The notes beneath the pieces were generated by a model. That model ran no database searches, was not told the origin of the DNA, and saw only the letters and a program-made list of their open reading frames with translations. Both the position numbers and the translations under genes were made by a program. A DNA stretch of 64,000 nucleotides from Clostridium nigeriense (GTDB taxonomy: Bacteria; Bacillota; Clostridia; Clostridiales; Clostridiaceae): NCBI RefSeq assembly GCF_900086595.1, contig NZ_LT575472.1, positions 903,046-967,045 on the forward strand, in the 5' to 3' direction. Within the stretch, counting starts at the first letter, position 1. Each line of letters begins with the position of its first letter. Shown piece after piece: positions 17,373 to 26,694 of the stretch.

Positions 17373-17936
17373 AAAGAAAATTAGAAATAAGAGTAAAGTT
17401 ATTAGTACTTTAAGATTAAAATTATAAAATTAAAATTAAAAGTTGTAAAGGGGGAAGGTGCTCAAATTATCTATTAATATAAACAAATTATATTAATAGA
17501 TAATTATTATCATAATTTAAGAAATTTAAGCATATTAAATTAAGGAAAATATATAATAATATAATTTTTATGGTAACAGAACTTTAATTAAAGCATAGAA
17601 TATATAAGAAAAAATTTACCCTTAGCATTATATAGATTTATAAAAAATTAAGTTACTAAAAAGCCTTAATATTGATCTTAAGGCAATTATAAATATAATT
17701 GATAAGTTTATTGAAGATAATTGAAATAATTCATTAGGAAGAAAAGTTAAAGTTAAAAAATTATTTGAGCCTTTAAGGGAGGAGGATATTCCAATTATTT
17801 ATGTCTCAATAAGTAGAATTCAATAAGTAACTAGCTTTGACCATCTACAAACATATAGGAAGGGCTTCATAAATTTGTTAATTGGTATGTTAATTAGTAT
17901 GAAGTCAAATAAATAACCAAAAATAGGGGTGTATTT
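17373..17936. other. Long intergenic region upstream of first polysaccharide operon
   Basis: About 560 bases without an intact gene. It holds a perfect 18-bp inverted repeat (17465-17505), a small hairpin GCCTTAA/TTAAGGC (17663-17684), and a decayed-looking open stretch around 17671-17826 (one stop, ending near DIPIIYVSISRIQ) that I cannot identify. A weak promoter candidate is TTGTTA at 17875-17880 with TATGAA at 17898-17903. Confidence 0.5.
17465..17505. repeat. Perfect 18-bp inverted repeat
   Basis: AATTATCTATTAATATAA, a 5-base centre (ACAAA), then its exact complement. It sits between the divergent c-di-GMP phosphodiesterase and polysaccharide operon. There is no U-tract, so operator or RNA hairpin rather than terminator. 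Confidence 0.7.
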
Positions 17937-18548
17937 ATGAAGAAGATTGTTTATTCAATCTTTAAAAGAACTATGGATATAGTTGGGTCCATTATAGGAA
18001 TTATTTTGTTAAGTCCAGTATTTTTAATAGTAGCAATTTTAATTAAGTTAGACTCTAAGGGAAAAGTACTCTTTTCTCAAAGAAGAGTTGGATTAAATGG
18101 AAAAGAATTTGAGATTTATAAATTTAGGTCAATGGTAGAAGATGCAGAGGAACTTAAAAAGCTATTAAAAGATAAAAATGAAATGTCTGGACCTATGTTT
18201 AAAATAAAGCAAGATCCTAGAATCACTAAGGTAGGAAAATTTATAAGAAAAACAAGTATAGATGAATTACCACAATTGTTAAATGTATTAAAGGGAGAAA
18301 TGAGTTTAGTTGGACCAAGGCCAAGCCTTCCAAATGAAGTAAAGAATTTTGAACCTTGGATGTTAAAGAGATTGGAAGTAAAACCAGGACTTACATGTTA
18401 TTGGCAAATATCCGGAAGAAATAATATAAATTTTAATGAATGGATGGAACTTGATATTAAATATGTAAATGAAGGAAATATATTATTAGATATAAGATTA
18501 ATATTTAAAACAATTTTTTTATTGTTTGGAGATAATAATGCTTATTAA
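17937..18548 (+). CDS. Priming sugar-phosphate transferase, polysaccharide operon 1
   Basis: A 203-residue bacterial sugar transferase (WcaJ/EpsL/CpsE C-terminal type). One membrane segment lies near residues 12-35. The catalytic region contains RVGLNGKEFEIYKFRSM, KQDPRITKVGKFIRKTSIDE and SLVGPRPSLP. It moves a hexose-1-phosphate (commonly glucose or galactose) onto undecaprenyl phosphate at the inner membrane face and so starts each repeat unit. It is the short form without the N-terminal multi-helix domain. First gene of the operon ending at 28889. The acceptor sugar cannot be determined here. Confidence 0.92.
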   Translation: MKKIVYSIFKRTMDIVGSIIGIILLSPVFLIVAILIKLDSKGKVLFSQRRVGLNGKEFEIYKFRSMVEDAEELKKLLKDKNEMSGPMFKIKQDPRITKVGKFIRKTSIDELPQLLNVLKGEMSLVGPRPSLPNEVKNFEPWMLKRLEVKPGLTCYWQISGRNNINFNEWMELDIKYVNEGNILLDIRLIFKTIFLLFGDNNAY

Positions 18549-18577
18549 GTTACTATATCAAATGATGGGGGAGAAAA

Positions 18578-19891
18578 ATGAAAATTGCAGTTTCAGGAAC
18601 TGGATATGTTGGATTAGTTACAGGGGTATGTCTTGCGGAAGTTGGACATAGTGTAACCTGTGTTGATATCGATGAAAATAAAATTAATCTCTTGAAAAAA
18701 GGAATATCACCTATATATGAACCAGGATTAGATGAAATGATAATAAGAAATTTTAAAGAAAAAAAGTTAGACTTTACTACAGATTTTAAAAATGTTTATA
18801 AAAATTCAAATGTTATATTTGTTGCAGTTTCAACTCCAGAAAGAGAAGATGGGTCAGCTAATTTAGATTATGTGTTTCAAGTGTCAAGGGAAATTGCTGA
18901 AAATGTTGAAAGTGATTGCTTAGTTGTTATTAAATCTACTGTACCGATAGGGACAAATGATAGGATTGAGGAGTTTTTAAAAGAAACATTAGTAAATACG
19001 GTAAAAATTGAGGTTGCATCTAATCCAGAGTTTTTATCTCAGGGAACAGCAATAGTGAATACAATGAAAGCTAGTAGAATAATTATAGGGGTAGAATCAA
19101 AGAATGCAGAAAATACTTTAAGAAATATATACGATAAATTTAATGTACCTATAGTTTGTACTAATAGAAGAAGTGCTGAAATGATAAAGTATGCCTCAAA
19201 TGATTTTTTAGCATTAAAAATTAGTTTTATAAATGAAATGGCTAACTTTTGTGAAATAGTGAAAGCAGATATCGTGGATGTAACTAAGGGGATGAGCTAT
19301 GACAAAAGAATTGGAGACAAGTTCTTAAATGCAGGACTTGGATATGGTGGATCATGTTTTCCTAAGGATACTAAGGCTTTGCACTGGCTTGCAAATGATC
19401 ATGGATATGAAATAAAAACTATAAAGGCAGCAATAGAAGTAAATGAAAATCAAAAATTTAAAATGTTTAGAAAGGCTAAGCAAAGGTTTGGAAGTTTAAA
19501 AGGAAAGAAAATTGCAGTACTGGGATTAACATTTAAACCTGAAACAGATGATTTAAGAGAAGCTCCATCAATTCCTAATATAAAAAGATTACTAGAAGAT
19601 GGTGCTGAAATAGTGGCTTTTGATCCAGTAGGAATAAATAACTTTAAGAAAAAATATGATATAGATATAAGCTATGTATATAATCCAGAGGAAGCATTAA
19701 AAGGTGCTGATATGGTGTTTATATTTACTGAATGGAAGGAGATAAAATCATTAAATTTAGAAAAATATATAGAGCTAATGAAAACACCAGTAATATTTGA
19801 TGGTAGAAATTGCTATAATCTAGAAGAAATTAGAAGAGTAAAGGTAGATTATTACTCGGTAGGAAGGGAAGAGGTTCTTAATATAAAGTAA
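18578..19891 (+). CDS. ugd: UDP-glucose 6-dehydrogenase
   Basis: A 437-residue NAD-dependent enzyme that oxidises UDP-glucose twice to UDP-glucuronate. The N-terminal Rossmann motif is VSGTGYVGLVTG. The catalytic cysteine is C260 in GYGGSCFPKDT, at the normal position. The C-terminal UDP-binding domain carries GLTFKPETDDLREAPS. It lies 29 bases after the priming transferase, so polymer 1 probably contains glucuronic acid or a derivative and is acidic. Confidence 0.95.
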   Translation: MKIAVSGTGYVGLVTGVCLAEVGHSVTCVDIDENKINLLKKGISPIYEPGLDEMIIRNFKEKKLDFTTDFKNVYKNSNVIFVAVSTPEREDGSANLDYVFQVSREIAENVESDCLVVIKSTVPIGTNDRIEEFLKETLVNTVKIEVASNPEFLSQGTAIVNTMKASRIIIGVESKNAENTLRNIYDKFNVPIVCTNRRSAEMIKYASNDFLALKISFINEMANFCEIVKADIVDVTKGMSYDKRIGDKFLNAGLGYGGSCFPKDTKALHWLANDHGYEIKTIKAAIEVNENQKFKMFRKAKQRFGSLKGKKIAVLGLTFKPETDDLREAPSIPNIKRLLEDGAEIVAFDPVGINNFKKKYDIDISYVYNPEEALKGADMVFIFTEWKEIKSLNLEKYIELMKTPVIFDGRNCYNLEEIRRVKVDYYSVGREEVLNIK

Positions 19892-19910
19892 AAATAATAG
19901 CTGGTTTGCT

Positions 19911-20054
19911 ATGGAATATAAAATCATCAAAGAAAATAAGGAAATTAGAAAAGAATATCTAGTTCTATTATTAGGAGTATATAGCAATTTTGACGAAATA
20001 GACTTTGATGTATTGTCAGAGAAGTTTGTTTTAATGACTAATCATAGTTATTAG
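19911..20054 (+). CDS. Small ORF of unknown status between ugd and cpsC-like gene
   Basis: A 47-codon frame (MEYKIIKENKEIRKEYLVLL and onward) in the 217-base gap between ugd and the chain-length gene. The codon use looks normal and the peptide is charged and amphipathic, but the ribosome site is poor. No family is recognised. It may be a relic of a longer gene or chance. Confidence 0.3.
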   Translation: MEYKIIKENKEIRKEYLVLLLGVYSNFDEIDFDVLSEKFVLMTNHSY

Positions 20055-20108
20055 CGTAATTTTATATAAATAGGTGCTCATAAGTAGTAGTACTAAAGGG
20101 GGAGTGTT

Positions 20109-20786
20109 ATGGAAAGGGAATTTGTAAGCATAGAAGATTTTTTATTAACCTTAAAGAAAAGGTGGAAAATCGTAGTTTTAATATTTTTAATCTTTATTAT
20201 TTCATCTTTAATATTAAGCTTCTTTATTATTAAGCCTAAGTATGAGGCAAGTACTAAGTTTTTTATAGGAAAGGAAGCCATAGGAGAAAATCAAAATTAT
20301 AGTGCAAATGATATTATTATGTACCAGACCTTAATGAAAACTTATTCAGAAATAATTAGAACCCCTGATATTTTATTAAGTAGTATAGAAAAGTCTAAAA
20401 TTAATTCTACAGTTGAAGAGGCAGAAAATAAATTAACTGTAATAGCAATTGCTGACACTCAGATTCTTGAGGTAAAGTACAGAAGTTTAAATCCTAATGA
20501 GTCTAGAAATTTTATTAATAACCTCACAAGTGAGTTTGTAAAAGTTTCAAAAGAAATATTACCTAATGGAAATGTTAAAGTAGTTCAAAGGGTAAGACTT
20601 CCTGAAAAACCAGTAAGTCCTAATAAAAAAATTAATGTACTAATAGGAGCATTAGCTGGAATTGTGTTAGGAATAGCATCAGTTTTTTTAATAGAAAGAT
20701 TTGATAAAACTATTAAGAGTAAAGAGGAATTGGAGAAGGAACTAGATATTCCTATAATTGGGAGTGTTCCTTTAATTGAAAAATAA
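20109..20786 (+). CDS. Polysaccharide co-polymerase / chain-length determinant (CpsC/Wzz-like)
   Basis: A 225-residue membrane adaptor with the Wzz layout: an N-terminal helix (about 19-42), an extracellular helical segment, and a second helix (about 177-197) preceded by the proline-rich motif RLPEKPVSPNKK. The short cytoplasmic tail (ERFDKTIKSKEELEKELDIP) contacts the partner kinase in this family. In Firmicutes it activates the separate CpsD-type tyrosine kinase, which is encoded 17 bases downstream, and together they set polymer length. Start follows AAAGGGGGAG. Confidence 0.92.
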   Translation: MEREFVSIEDFLLTLKKRWKIVVLIFLIFIISSLILSFFIIKPKYEASTKFFIGKEAIGENQNYSANDIIMYQTLMKTYSEIIRTPDILLSSIEKSKINSTVEEAENKLTVIAIADTQILEVKYRSLNPNESRNFINNLTSEFVKVSKEILPNGNVKVVQRVRLPEKPVSPNKKINVLIGALAGIVLGIASVFLIERFDKTIKSKEELEKELDIPIIGSVPLIEK

Positions 20787-20803
20787 AAATAGGAGGAAAT
20801 ATA

Positions 20804-21457
20804 ATGCTTGAAGTAGAGAAACCATCTGGAGCTATTATAGCTGAAAGCTTTAGAACGATAAAAACCAATATTCAATATTCCTCTCTAGATAAAAATTATC
20901 AGGTTATAGTAGTAACTAGCCCAAATCCAGGAGAAGGAAAAACTTTTATATCTTCCAATCTTGCTTTAACATTAGCACAAGGTAATAAAAGAGTTATATT
21001 AATAGATTGTGATTTTAGAAAGCCTAGCATTCATAGAAGATTTAAAGTATCAAATACTTTAGGCTTATCAGAAATATTAGTAGGAGAAGACTCATTTAAG
21101 TTATTACTAAAAAAGTATAGTGATAACTTAGATATTATTACTTCAGGGCATATGCCACCCAATCCAGCAGAAGCCTTAGCATCAGAAAGAATGTATGCTT
21201 TTATAGAAGTGTTAAGAAATGAATATGATTATATTATATTAGATTCGCCACCAGTACTATTTGTAAGTGATTCACAAATTTTATCAACTAAAGCTGATGG
21301 AGTTATATTAGTAGTTAAATGTGGAAAAACAAATAAGGAAGAAATAAAAGAAGCATATATGAGGCTGAAAAGTATTAATGTAAATGTAATAGGAGCTATA
21401 TTAAATGCAATAAAAATAGATTCTAAAAAATATTCTTATAAGTATGGGGAAAGGTAG
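20804..21457 (+). CDS. cpsD: Capsular tyrosine kinase (CpsD/CapB-like BY-kinase)
   Basis: A 217-residue bacterial tyrosine kinase. The Walker A motif is SPNPGEGKTFIS (lysine 46), Walker A' is VILIDCDFRKP (64-74) and the third motif is YIILDSPPV (143-151). The C-terminus has a tyrosine cluster (Y210, Y212, Y214), the usual autophosphorylation site. It works with the CpsC-like activator just upstream to control polymerisation and export. No CpsB/YwqE phosphatase gene is seen in this operon, so reset of the phosphorylation cycle must be encoded elsewhere. Confidence 0.94.
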   Translation: MLEVEKPSGAIIAESFRTIKTNIQYSSLDKNYQVIVVTSPNPGEGKTFISSNLALTLAQGNKRVILIDCDFRKPSIHRRFKVSNTLGLSEILVGEDSFKLLLKKYSDNLDIITSGHMPPNPAEALASERMYAFIEVLRNEYDYIILDSPPVLFVSDSQILSTKADGVILVVKCGKTNKEEIKEAYMRLKSINVNVIGAILNAIKIDSKKYSYKYGER

Positions 21458-21479
21458 TAGAACTATAGGAGGTAATAGA

Positions 21480-22346
21480 GTGAAAAGAGCTTTAAGAAGA
21501 ATTTGTGTTTATTTACCTGATTGGTTAGTAATGCAGATTGATAATTTAAGAACCTATGGGAGAATCTTAAATTTAAAAAAACCGAAGTTTTATGGAGAAA
21601 AATTACAGTGGATAAAGGTTTATGGCAATCTTGAGAGATTTACAACATTAGTAGATAAATATTTAGTTAGAGATTATATAAAGTGTAAAATAGGAGAGGA
21701 GTACTTAACTAGATTAATTGCAGTGTACGATGAGGTAAGTGAAATTGATTATAGATATTTACCTGAAAAGTTTATCTTAAAGTTAAATAATGGGTCAGAT
21801 AAGAATATAATTTGTAAAAATAAAGCTTTATTAGACATAGATAAAACGAATAAACATCTTAAAAAATTATATAAGGAAGACTATTATAAATACACTAAAG
21901 AGCCTCAATATAAAAATATTAAGAAGAAAATTGTTTGTGAAGAATACTTAGAAGATAAAGATGGAGCTTTAATAGAGTATAATCTGCACTGCTTTTCTGG
22001 AAAGGTAAAACTTATAGAAGTTCATACAGGTAGATTTAAAATATATACAGAAGATTATTTTCTTACTGATTGGACAAGGGTATATACAAGGGGAAAGGTG
22101 AAAAATTCTTCAGGTGAAATAAAAAAGCCTATGTACTTAGAGAAATTAATTGAACTTGGAGAAAAACTAGCAGAAGGATTTGAATATATAAGAGTTGACT
22201 TTAATGCTGTTGATGAAAGGTTATATTTTAGTGAATTAACTTTTACACCTGCAAATGGTACAGATAGATTCCGTCCTATAGAAAAAGATTTAGAAATATC
22301 TAAATTAATAGATTTAGAAAGATATAACGATCCTATAGTAATGTAG
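21480..22346 (+). CDS. TupA-like ATP-grasp protein
   Basis: A 288-residue protein of the TupA-like ATP-grasp family found in capsule and teichuronopeptide clusters. Diagnostic stretches are GEKLQWIKVYG near the start, PEKFILKLNNGSDKNIICK, and a C-terminal ATP/metal site region (EYIRVDFNAVDERLYFSELTFTP split over two strands). TupA is linked to addition of glutamate/glucuronate-type peptides in teichuronopeptide, so decoration of the acidic polymer with an amino acid is possible but unproven. The start is GTG 21480, 7 bases after AGGAGGT (21466-21472); the longer frame from 21444 overlaps cpsD and has no ribosome site. Confidence 0.78.
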   Translation: MKRALRRICVYLPDWLVMQIDNLRTYGRILNLKKPKFYGEKLQWIKVYGNLERFTTLVDKYLVRDYIKCKIGEEYLTRLIAVYDEVSEIDYRYLPEKFILKLNNGSDKNIICKNKALLDIDKTNKHLKKLYKEDYYKYTKEPQYKNIKKKIVCEEYLEDKDGALIEYNLHCFSGKVKLIEVHTGRFKIYTEDYFLTDWTRVYTRGKVKNSSGEIKKPMYLEKLIELGEKLAEGFEYIRVDFNAVDERLYFSELTFTPANGTDRFRPIEKDLEISKLIDLERYNDPIVM

Positions 22347-22375
22347 ATTTTATAAAATGTGGGGAGGGATAATCT

Positions 22376-23086
22376 ATGGAATGTATTCCTAAAGTAATAC
22401 ATTATTGTTGGTTTGGTGGAAAAGAAAAGCCTAAAATAGTTAAAAAATGTATTGATTCATGGAAAATATATTTAAAAGATTATGAAATAGTTGAATGGAA
22501 TGAAAAAAATTTTAATATTGAGGATTTTTATTTTACTAAAGAGGCTTATAAAAATAAGAAGTGGGCCTTTGTATCGGATTATTGTAGGCTTTGGGTTCTT
22601 TATAATTATGGGGGAATTTATTTAGATACTGATATGGAAGTATTGAAGCCTTTTGATGAATTATTAAAGAATAACTCTTTTGGTGGAATAGAAGATTTTT
22701 TAATTGCTTTTGGAATTTGGGGATGCAAAAAGGAAGATAAATTTATAGAAGAAGTTTTAAAATACTATAATAATTTAAATTACGATGATTTTAAAGAAAA
22801 TCTTCAAAAACTTGCTATACCAATTCATCTTACATTAATTGCAAAGGAAAATGGGTATAAAGAAAACTTTAATGAAGTTTCTTATTTTTTAGATAAGGTT
22901 GCAATTTATCCTAAAGAATATTTTTATCCTAAAAGGCATTCTTGGGAAGAACCTATAATTACAAATAATACTTATACTATTCATTATTATGAAGGAACTT
23001 GGAGAAAACCTCATCAAATATTAAGGTCAAAATTTAAAGAAAGATTATTAAATTTTGTGAGGTTATTTAAAAGTGATAAATTATGA
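22376..23086 (+). CDS. Glycosyltransferase with DXD motif (GT32-like)
   Basis: A 236-residue cytoplasmic glycosyltransferase of the capsular polysaccharide synthesis/GT32 group. It opens with IPKVIHYCWFGG, and the metal- and nucleotide-sugar-binding DXD is in GGIYLDTDMEVL. Homologues transfer hexoses, often galactose or mannose, to lipid-linked repeat units. Ribosome site GGGGAGGG. It ends by overlapping the next start (ATGA type), so the two are translationally coupled. Confidence 0.88.
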   Translation: MECIPKVIHYCWFGGKEKPKIVKKCIDSWKIYLKDYEIVEWNEKNFNIEDFYFTKEAYKNKKWAFVSDYCRLWVLYNYGGIYLDTDMEVLKPFDELLKNNSFGGIEDFLIAFGIWGCKKEDKFIEEVLKYYNNLNYDDFKENLQKLAIPIHLTLIAKENGYKENFNEVSYFLDKVAIYPKEYFYPKRHSWEEPIITNNTYTIHYYEGTWRKPHQILRSKFKERLLNFVRLFKSDKL

Positions 23087-24048
23087 TTAGTTTAATTTTA
23101 CCTATATATAATGTAGAAAAATATTTAAGAGAGTGTTTGGACAGCATTATGAATCAGAGCTATAAAAATTATGAATTAATTATTGTAGATGATGGGTCAA
23201 GGGATAGAAGTTTAGAAATAGTAAATGAGTATAGAAATAAGTTTAAACATATAAAAATACTTTCTCAGAAAAATAAAGGAGTGTCGGAAGCAAGAAATTT
23301 AGCTTTAAAGTATGCTATTGGTAAATATATATTATTTGTAGATTCTGATGACTTTTTAAGAGCAGACATGTTAGAGAAATTAATCAGTATAGCTATAAAA
23401 GCTAAATGTGATGTAGTTATTTCAAATTATTATCTTTATTATGATAAGAATAATTATATAAAATTTTTAAAGAATATGCCTTCCTTTACTATATATGATA
23501 ATTATCGGGTAGTAGATATGATGCTTAAGTATAAAATTCAAGGCCAGTTATGGAATAAACTTTTTAAGTTTAGCTTATTAAAGGAAAATAATTTTCAATT
23601 CGAAAAAGATAGATATATTCAGGATATTTTTCCAGTATTTAAGGCTATTAGTAATGCTAACAAAATTTCATATTTAGATGAGCCTTTATATTTTTATAGG
23701 CAAAGAGAAGGCTCTACAGTTAATAAAAAAAATAAAAAGTTAACCGTAGATTATTATCATGCAATGACAAGTGTTAAGAAATATATAGAAGAAAATAACA
23801 TCGAGATAAATGAAAATAGCTTTAAAACTTTTAAAGCCCATATCTTATCTTATTTTATATATCACTATACTAATGAAAGTTTAAATAATAATTATAATTC
23901 CTTTAAAAAATCAGATTACTATAAGTTAAATATATCTTTTAAAGACTTTTTATTTTTAAAAGATTTAAGTCATAAAGATAAACTTAGAATTATTTTATGG
24001 AAGTTGAGAATCTTTAATTTTATCAAGAAAGTAAAAAGAAAATTATGA
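23083..24048 (+). CDS. Family 2 glycosyltransferase
   Basis: A 321-residue GT-A transferase. It begins SLILPIYNVEKYLRECLDSI, has the first acidic site in IIVDDGSRD and the DXD in LFVDSDDFLRADM. The remaining 200 residues are lysine- and aromatic-rich, as in many repeat-unit transferases. It overlaps both the preceding and following genes by 4 bases. The sugar added is not predictable. Confidence 0.9.
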   Translation: MISLILPIYNVEKYLRECLDSIMNQSYKNYELIIVDDGSRDRSLEIVNEYRNKFKHIKILSQKNKGVSEARNLALKYAIGKYILFVDSDDFLRADMLEKLISIAIKAKCDVVISNYYLYYDKNNYIKFLKNMPSFTIYDNYRVVDMMLKYKIQGQLWNKLFKFSLLKENNFQFEKDRYIQDIFPVFKAISNANKISYLDEPLYFYRQREGSTVNKKNKKLTVDYYHAMTSVKKYIEENNIEINENSFKTFKAHILSYFIYHYTNESLNNNYNSFKKSDYYKLNISFKDFLFLKDLSHKDKLRIILWKLRIFNFIKKVKRKL

Positions 24049-25496
24049 GTAATAAAAGAATTTTAAAAAATTATATGTATAATGCTTCATATGAAGCTCT
24101 AATTTTAATATTACCATTTTTAACAGCCTCATATATATCTAGGGTTTTAGGGGCGGATGGAATAGGTGGAAGTGACTATACTGCTTCTTTTGCAGTTGTT
24201 TTTGCTTCCTTTGGAAAGCTAGGTATAGATAGATATGGAAGTAAGCACATAGCTTATAAAAGAGATAAAAAAGAAAGTAGAAGTGAAACCTTTTGGAATA
24301 TATGGTGTTTACAAGTTATTTCTACATCTTTATCAACTTTATTTTATATAATATTTTTTATAAACTTAGGAAGTTCTTTGAAACTTTTGTTTTTACTTCA
24401 ATTACCTATAGTTTTATCAGTATTTTTAGATATTAGTTGGTTTTATATAGGCTTAGAAAATTTTGAGAAAATAGTTGTTAGAAATACTTTAATAAGAATT
24501 ATAAGTGTAATTTCAATTTTTATCTTTGTAAAAAACTATGAAGATTTAAATAAATATATATTAATTACTTCTTTATCGAGTTTTTTTGGATGTTTCACAT
24601 ACTGGATTTCTTTGATTAAGTACGTTAATAAGATTAATTTTACTAAAGTAAATATAAGACCATATATAAAGGAATCTTTAATATATTTTCTTCCTCAAAT
24701 ATGCATACAACTTTATACTGTGGCGGATCAAATTGTTGTAGGTTCTCTAACTAGCTTAACTGATGTAGGTTATTACTCTCAAAGCTTAAAGGTTCCAAAG
24801 ATGTCTCTAGCATTTATTACTTCATTAAGTACTGTACTTATGCCAACAATAGCTAATCTATATGAAAAAAATAATATAGAAGATATAGAGAAGTATTTAA
24901 AAAGATCATTAGAAATTACAATTTGCATTGGTATTTTTGGAGCTAGTTCTATGTCAGCTGTATCAAGGCAGTTTGTACCTCTATATTTTGGAAAAGATTT
25001 TAATTTAATAACTCCATATATGATGATAATTAGTTTAATAGCAATAATTATTCCTGTTGGGTTAGTATTTACGAATCAATTTATTATTCCTACTAGTAAA
25101 AATAGGGAGTATATAATTCCAATAATTTCTGCCGCTTTAGTGAGTTTAATATTTAACTTTACACTTATACCAATTATAGGGGTAGGTGGTGCAGTAGCTA
25201 CAGTTATTTTATCAGAGTTGACAGCTACTATTTTAAAGGTGGTATTAGTAAAAAGATACTTAAAGATATCATCACTTTTTAAAGGAACATATATTTTTTT
25301 ATTATTTGGATTAGTAAATTTTATATTAGTAAATATAATCACATTTTTCCTTGAAATTACTATATTATCATTATTATTATGCTGTATATTATGTTTTATA
25401 TTTTATGGAGCTTTAATGATTATTTTTAATAATCCTATAAAAGAACTACTTTATGATGTTTATAGTAGTTGGAAGTCTAAAATTTCAATTAAGTAG
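24045..25496 (+). CDS. wzx: Repeat-unit flippase (Wzx), operon 1
   Basis: A 483-residue protein with about 12-14 hydrophobic helices of the polysaccharide transport (PST/MATE-like) family. It opens ILKNYMYNASYEALILILPF and contains LGADGIGGSDYTASFAVVF, typical of Wzx. It would flip the finished undecaprenyl-linked repeat unit to the outer membrane leaflet. Coupled to the preceding gene by a 4-base overlap. A second, different flippase is encoded at 49137. Confidence 0.92.
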   Translation: MSNKRILKNYMYNASYEALILILPFLTASYISRVLGADGIGGSDYTASFAVVFASFGKLGIDRYGSKHIAYKRDKKESRSETFWNIWCLQVISTSLSTLFYIIFFINLGSSLKLLFLLQLPIVLSVFLDISWFYIGLENFEKIVVRNTLIRIISVISIFIFVKNYEDLNKYILITSLSSFFGCFTYWISLIKYVNKINFTKVNIRPYIKESLIYFLPQICIQLYTVADQIVVGSLTSLTDVGYYSQSLKVPKMSLAFITSLSTVLMPTIANLYEKNNIEDIEKYLKRSLEITICIGIFGASSMSAVSRQFVPLYFGKDFNLITPYMMIISLIAIIIPVGLVFTNQFIIPTSKNREYIIPIISAALVSLIFNFTLIPIIGVGGAVATVILSELTATILKVVLVKRYLKISSLFKGTYIFLLFGLVNFILVNIITFFLEITILSLLLCCILCFIFYGALMIIFNNPIKELLYDVYSSWKSKISIK

Positions 25497-25497
25497 G

Positions 25498-25527
25498 GTA
25501 ATTATATATTTTAAAAGATATAATTAC
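25498..25527 (+). other. Intra-operon hairpin after wzx
   Basis: A perfect 10-bp stem GTAATTATAT / ATATAATTAC with a 10-base loop immediately after the stop codon; no U-tract. Possible RNA processing or stability element. Confidence 0.45.
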
Positions 25528-25559
25528 TCAAATTAAAAATATATAAGGAGAATTTTAAT

Positions 25560-26642
25560 TTGAATATTTTATATATTAGTAATTCAGTACACTTAGGCGG
25601 GGATACTAAGTGTATATTAAAGCTTTGTAAGGAACTTAAGGATAAAAATAAGATAATTTTAGCAAGTTCAGGAGGAAAGCTACTTCCTAATTTTATTAAT
25701 ATGGGAATTAAGCATTATATAATAAAGGATGTCAGTCTTTTAAATATATTTGCAATGATATTTAATATATTTAAGATAATAAAGATAATTATGGAAGAAA
25801 ATATTCAGTTAATTCATAGCCATCATAGAATGACTACAGTGCTTTCAAAAGTAGCTACTCTTTTTACTAGAATAAAGATTATACATACGCAACATGTATG
25901 TATAGAAAATAAGTATCTCTTAACTAGATTATTTTTAAGAGGGATCAGTATAATTTGTGTAAGTAATTCAGCAAAAGATATTTTAATAAAAAAGTGTAAA
26001 TTAAATAAAAAAAATATAACTACAATTTATAATACAGTAGAAATAAAAAATGAAAATAAAAATATTGATAGTATATTGATAGATGCTAAAAATAAAAATT
26101 ACTTTTCAATAGCACAAATAAGTAGAATTATAGACTATAAGGGAGTTTATGATTTTGTTGATATAGCTAAAGAAGTTATTGCGACTAATAAAAACACAAG
26201 GTTTTTTTTTATTGGAGATGGGGAAGAGAGTAAGAACCTAAGAGAGTATATAAGTAAAAATAATTTAGATGATTATGTATTTATGATAGGAAGTAAGGAC
26301 AATGTCATTGAACATTTAAAGCATATAGACTTAGTCTTACTATGTTCATATGTAGAAGGACTTCCTTTAGCGCCAATAGAAGCTTTTTCACAAAGAATAC
26401 CTGTTGTTGCAACTAATATTCCAGGTACTTGTGAGGAAATAATTAATGGTATAAATGGATATCTAGCTCCTGTTAAAGATATTAGTAGTTTTGCGAAAAG
26501 AATAAATGAAATATATTATAATATAGATTTATATAAATCTTTAAAAAAAGGTGCATATAGAACTTTTACTCAAAACTTTTCATCAGAAAAGTATATAAAT
26601 TCTCATTTAAAATTTTATAAAAAAGTTCTTAAGGAAAGATAA
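25560..26642 (+). CDS. Family 4 glycosyltransferase
   Basis: A 360-residue GT-B transferase. The N-terminal domain begins NILYISNSVHLGGDTKC with the acceptor loop. The C-terminal domain has the nucleotide-sugar motif GLPLAPIEAFSQRIPVVATN, with the E-X7-E-like pattern of GT4 retaining enzymes. The start is TTG 25560 with AAGGAG upstream. It is one of at least five transferases in this operon. Confidence 0.9.
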   Translation: MNILYISNSVHLGGDTKCILKLCKELKDKNKIILASSGGKLLPNFINMGIKHYIIKDVSLLNIFAMIFNIFKIIKIIMEENIQLIHSHHRMTTVLSKVATLFTRIKIIHTQHVCIENKYLLTRLFLRGISIICVSNSAKDILIKKCKLNKKNITTIYNTVEIKNENKNIDSILIDAKNKNYFSIAQISRIIDYKGVYDFVDIAKEVIATNKNTRFFFIGDGEESKNLREYISKNNLDDYVFMIGSKDNVIEHLKHIDLVLLCSYVEGLPLAPIEAFSQRIPVVATNIPGTCEEIINGINGYLAPVKDISSFAKRINEIYYNIDLYKSLKKGAYRTFTQNFSSEKYINSHLKFYKKVLKER

Positions 26643-26660
26643 AGCCATTTATGGTTTTTT
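26641..26660 (+). terminator. Weak terminator-like hairpin within operon 1
   Basis: A short stem AAAGCCA / TGGTTTT with a 4-base loop and T-run, beginning at the stop codon. It may cause partial termination before the polymerase gene. Confidence 0.35.
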
Positions 26661-26694
26661 ATAATTATAAAGATTTATCTTAGAAGGAGAGGGT

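Noticed and set aside
17373..17936. c-di-GMP riboswitch upstream of polysaccharide operon 1
   Set aside because: The location is attractive, but the conserved GEMM core and its GC-rich stems are not present.
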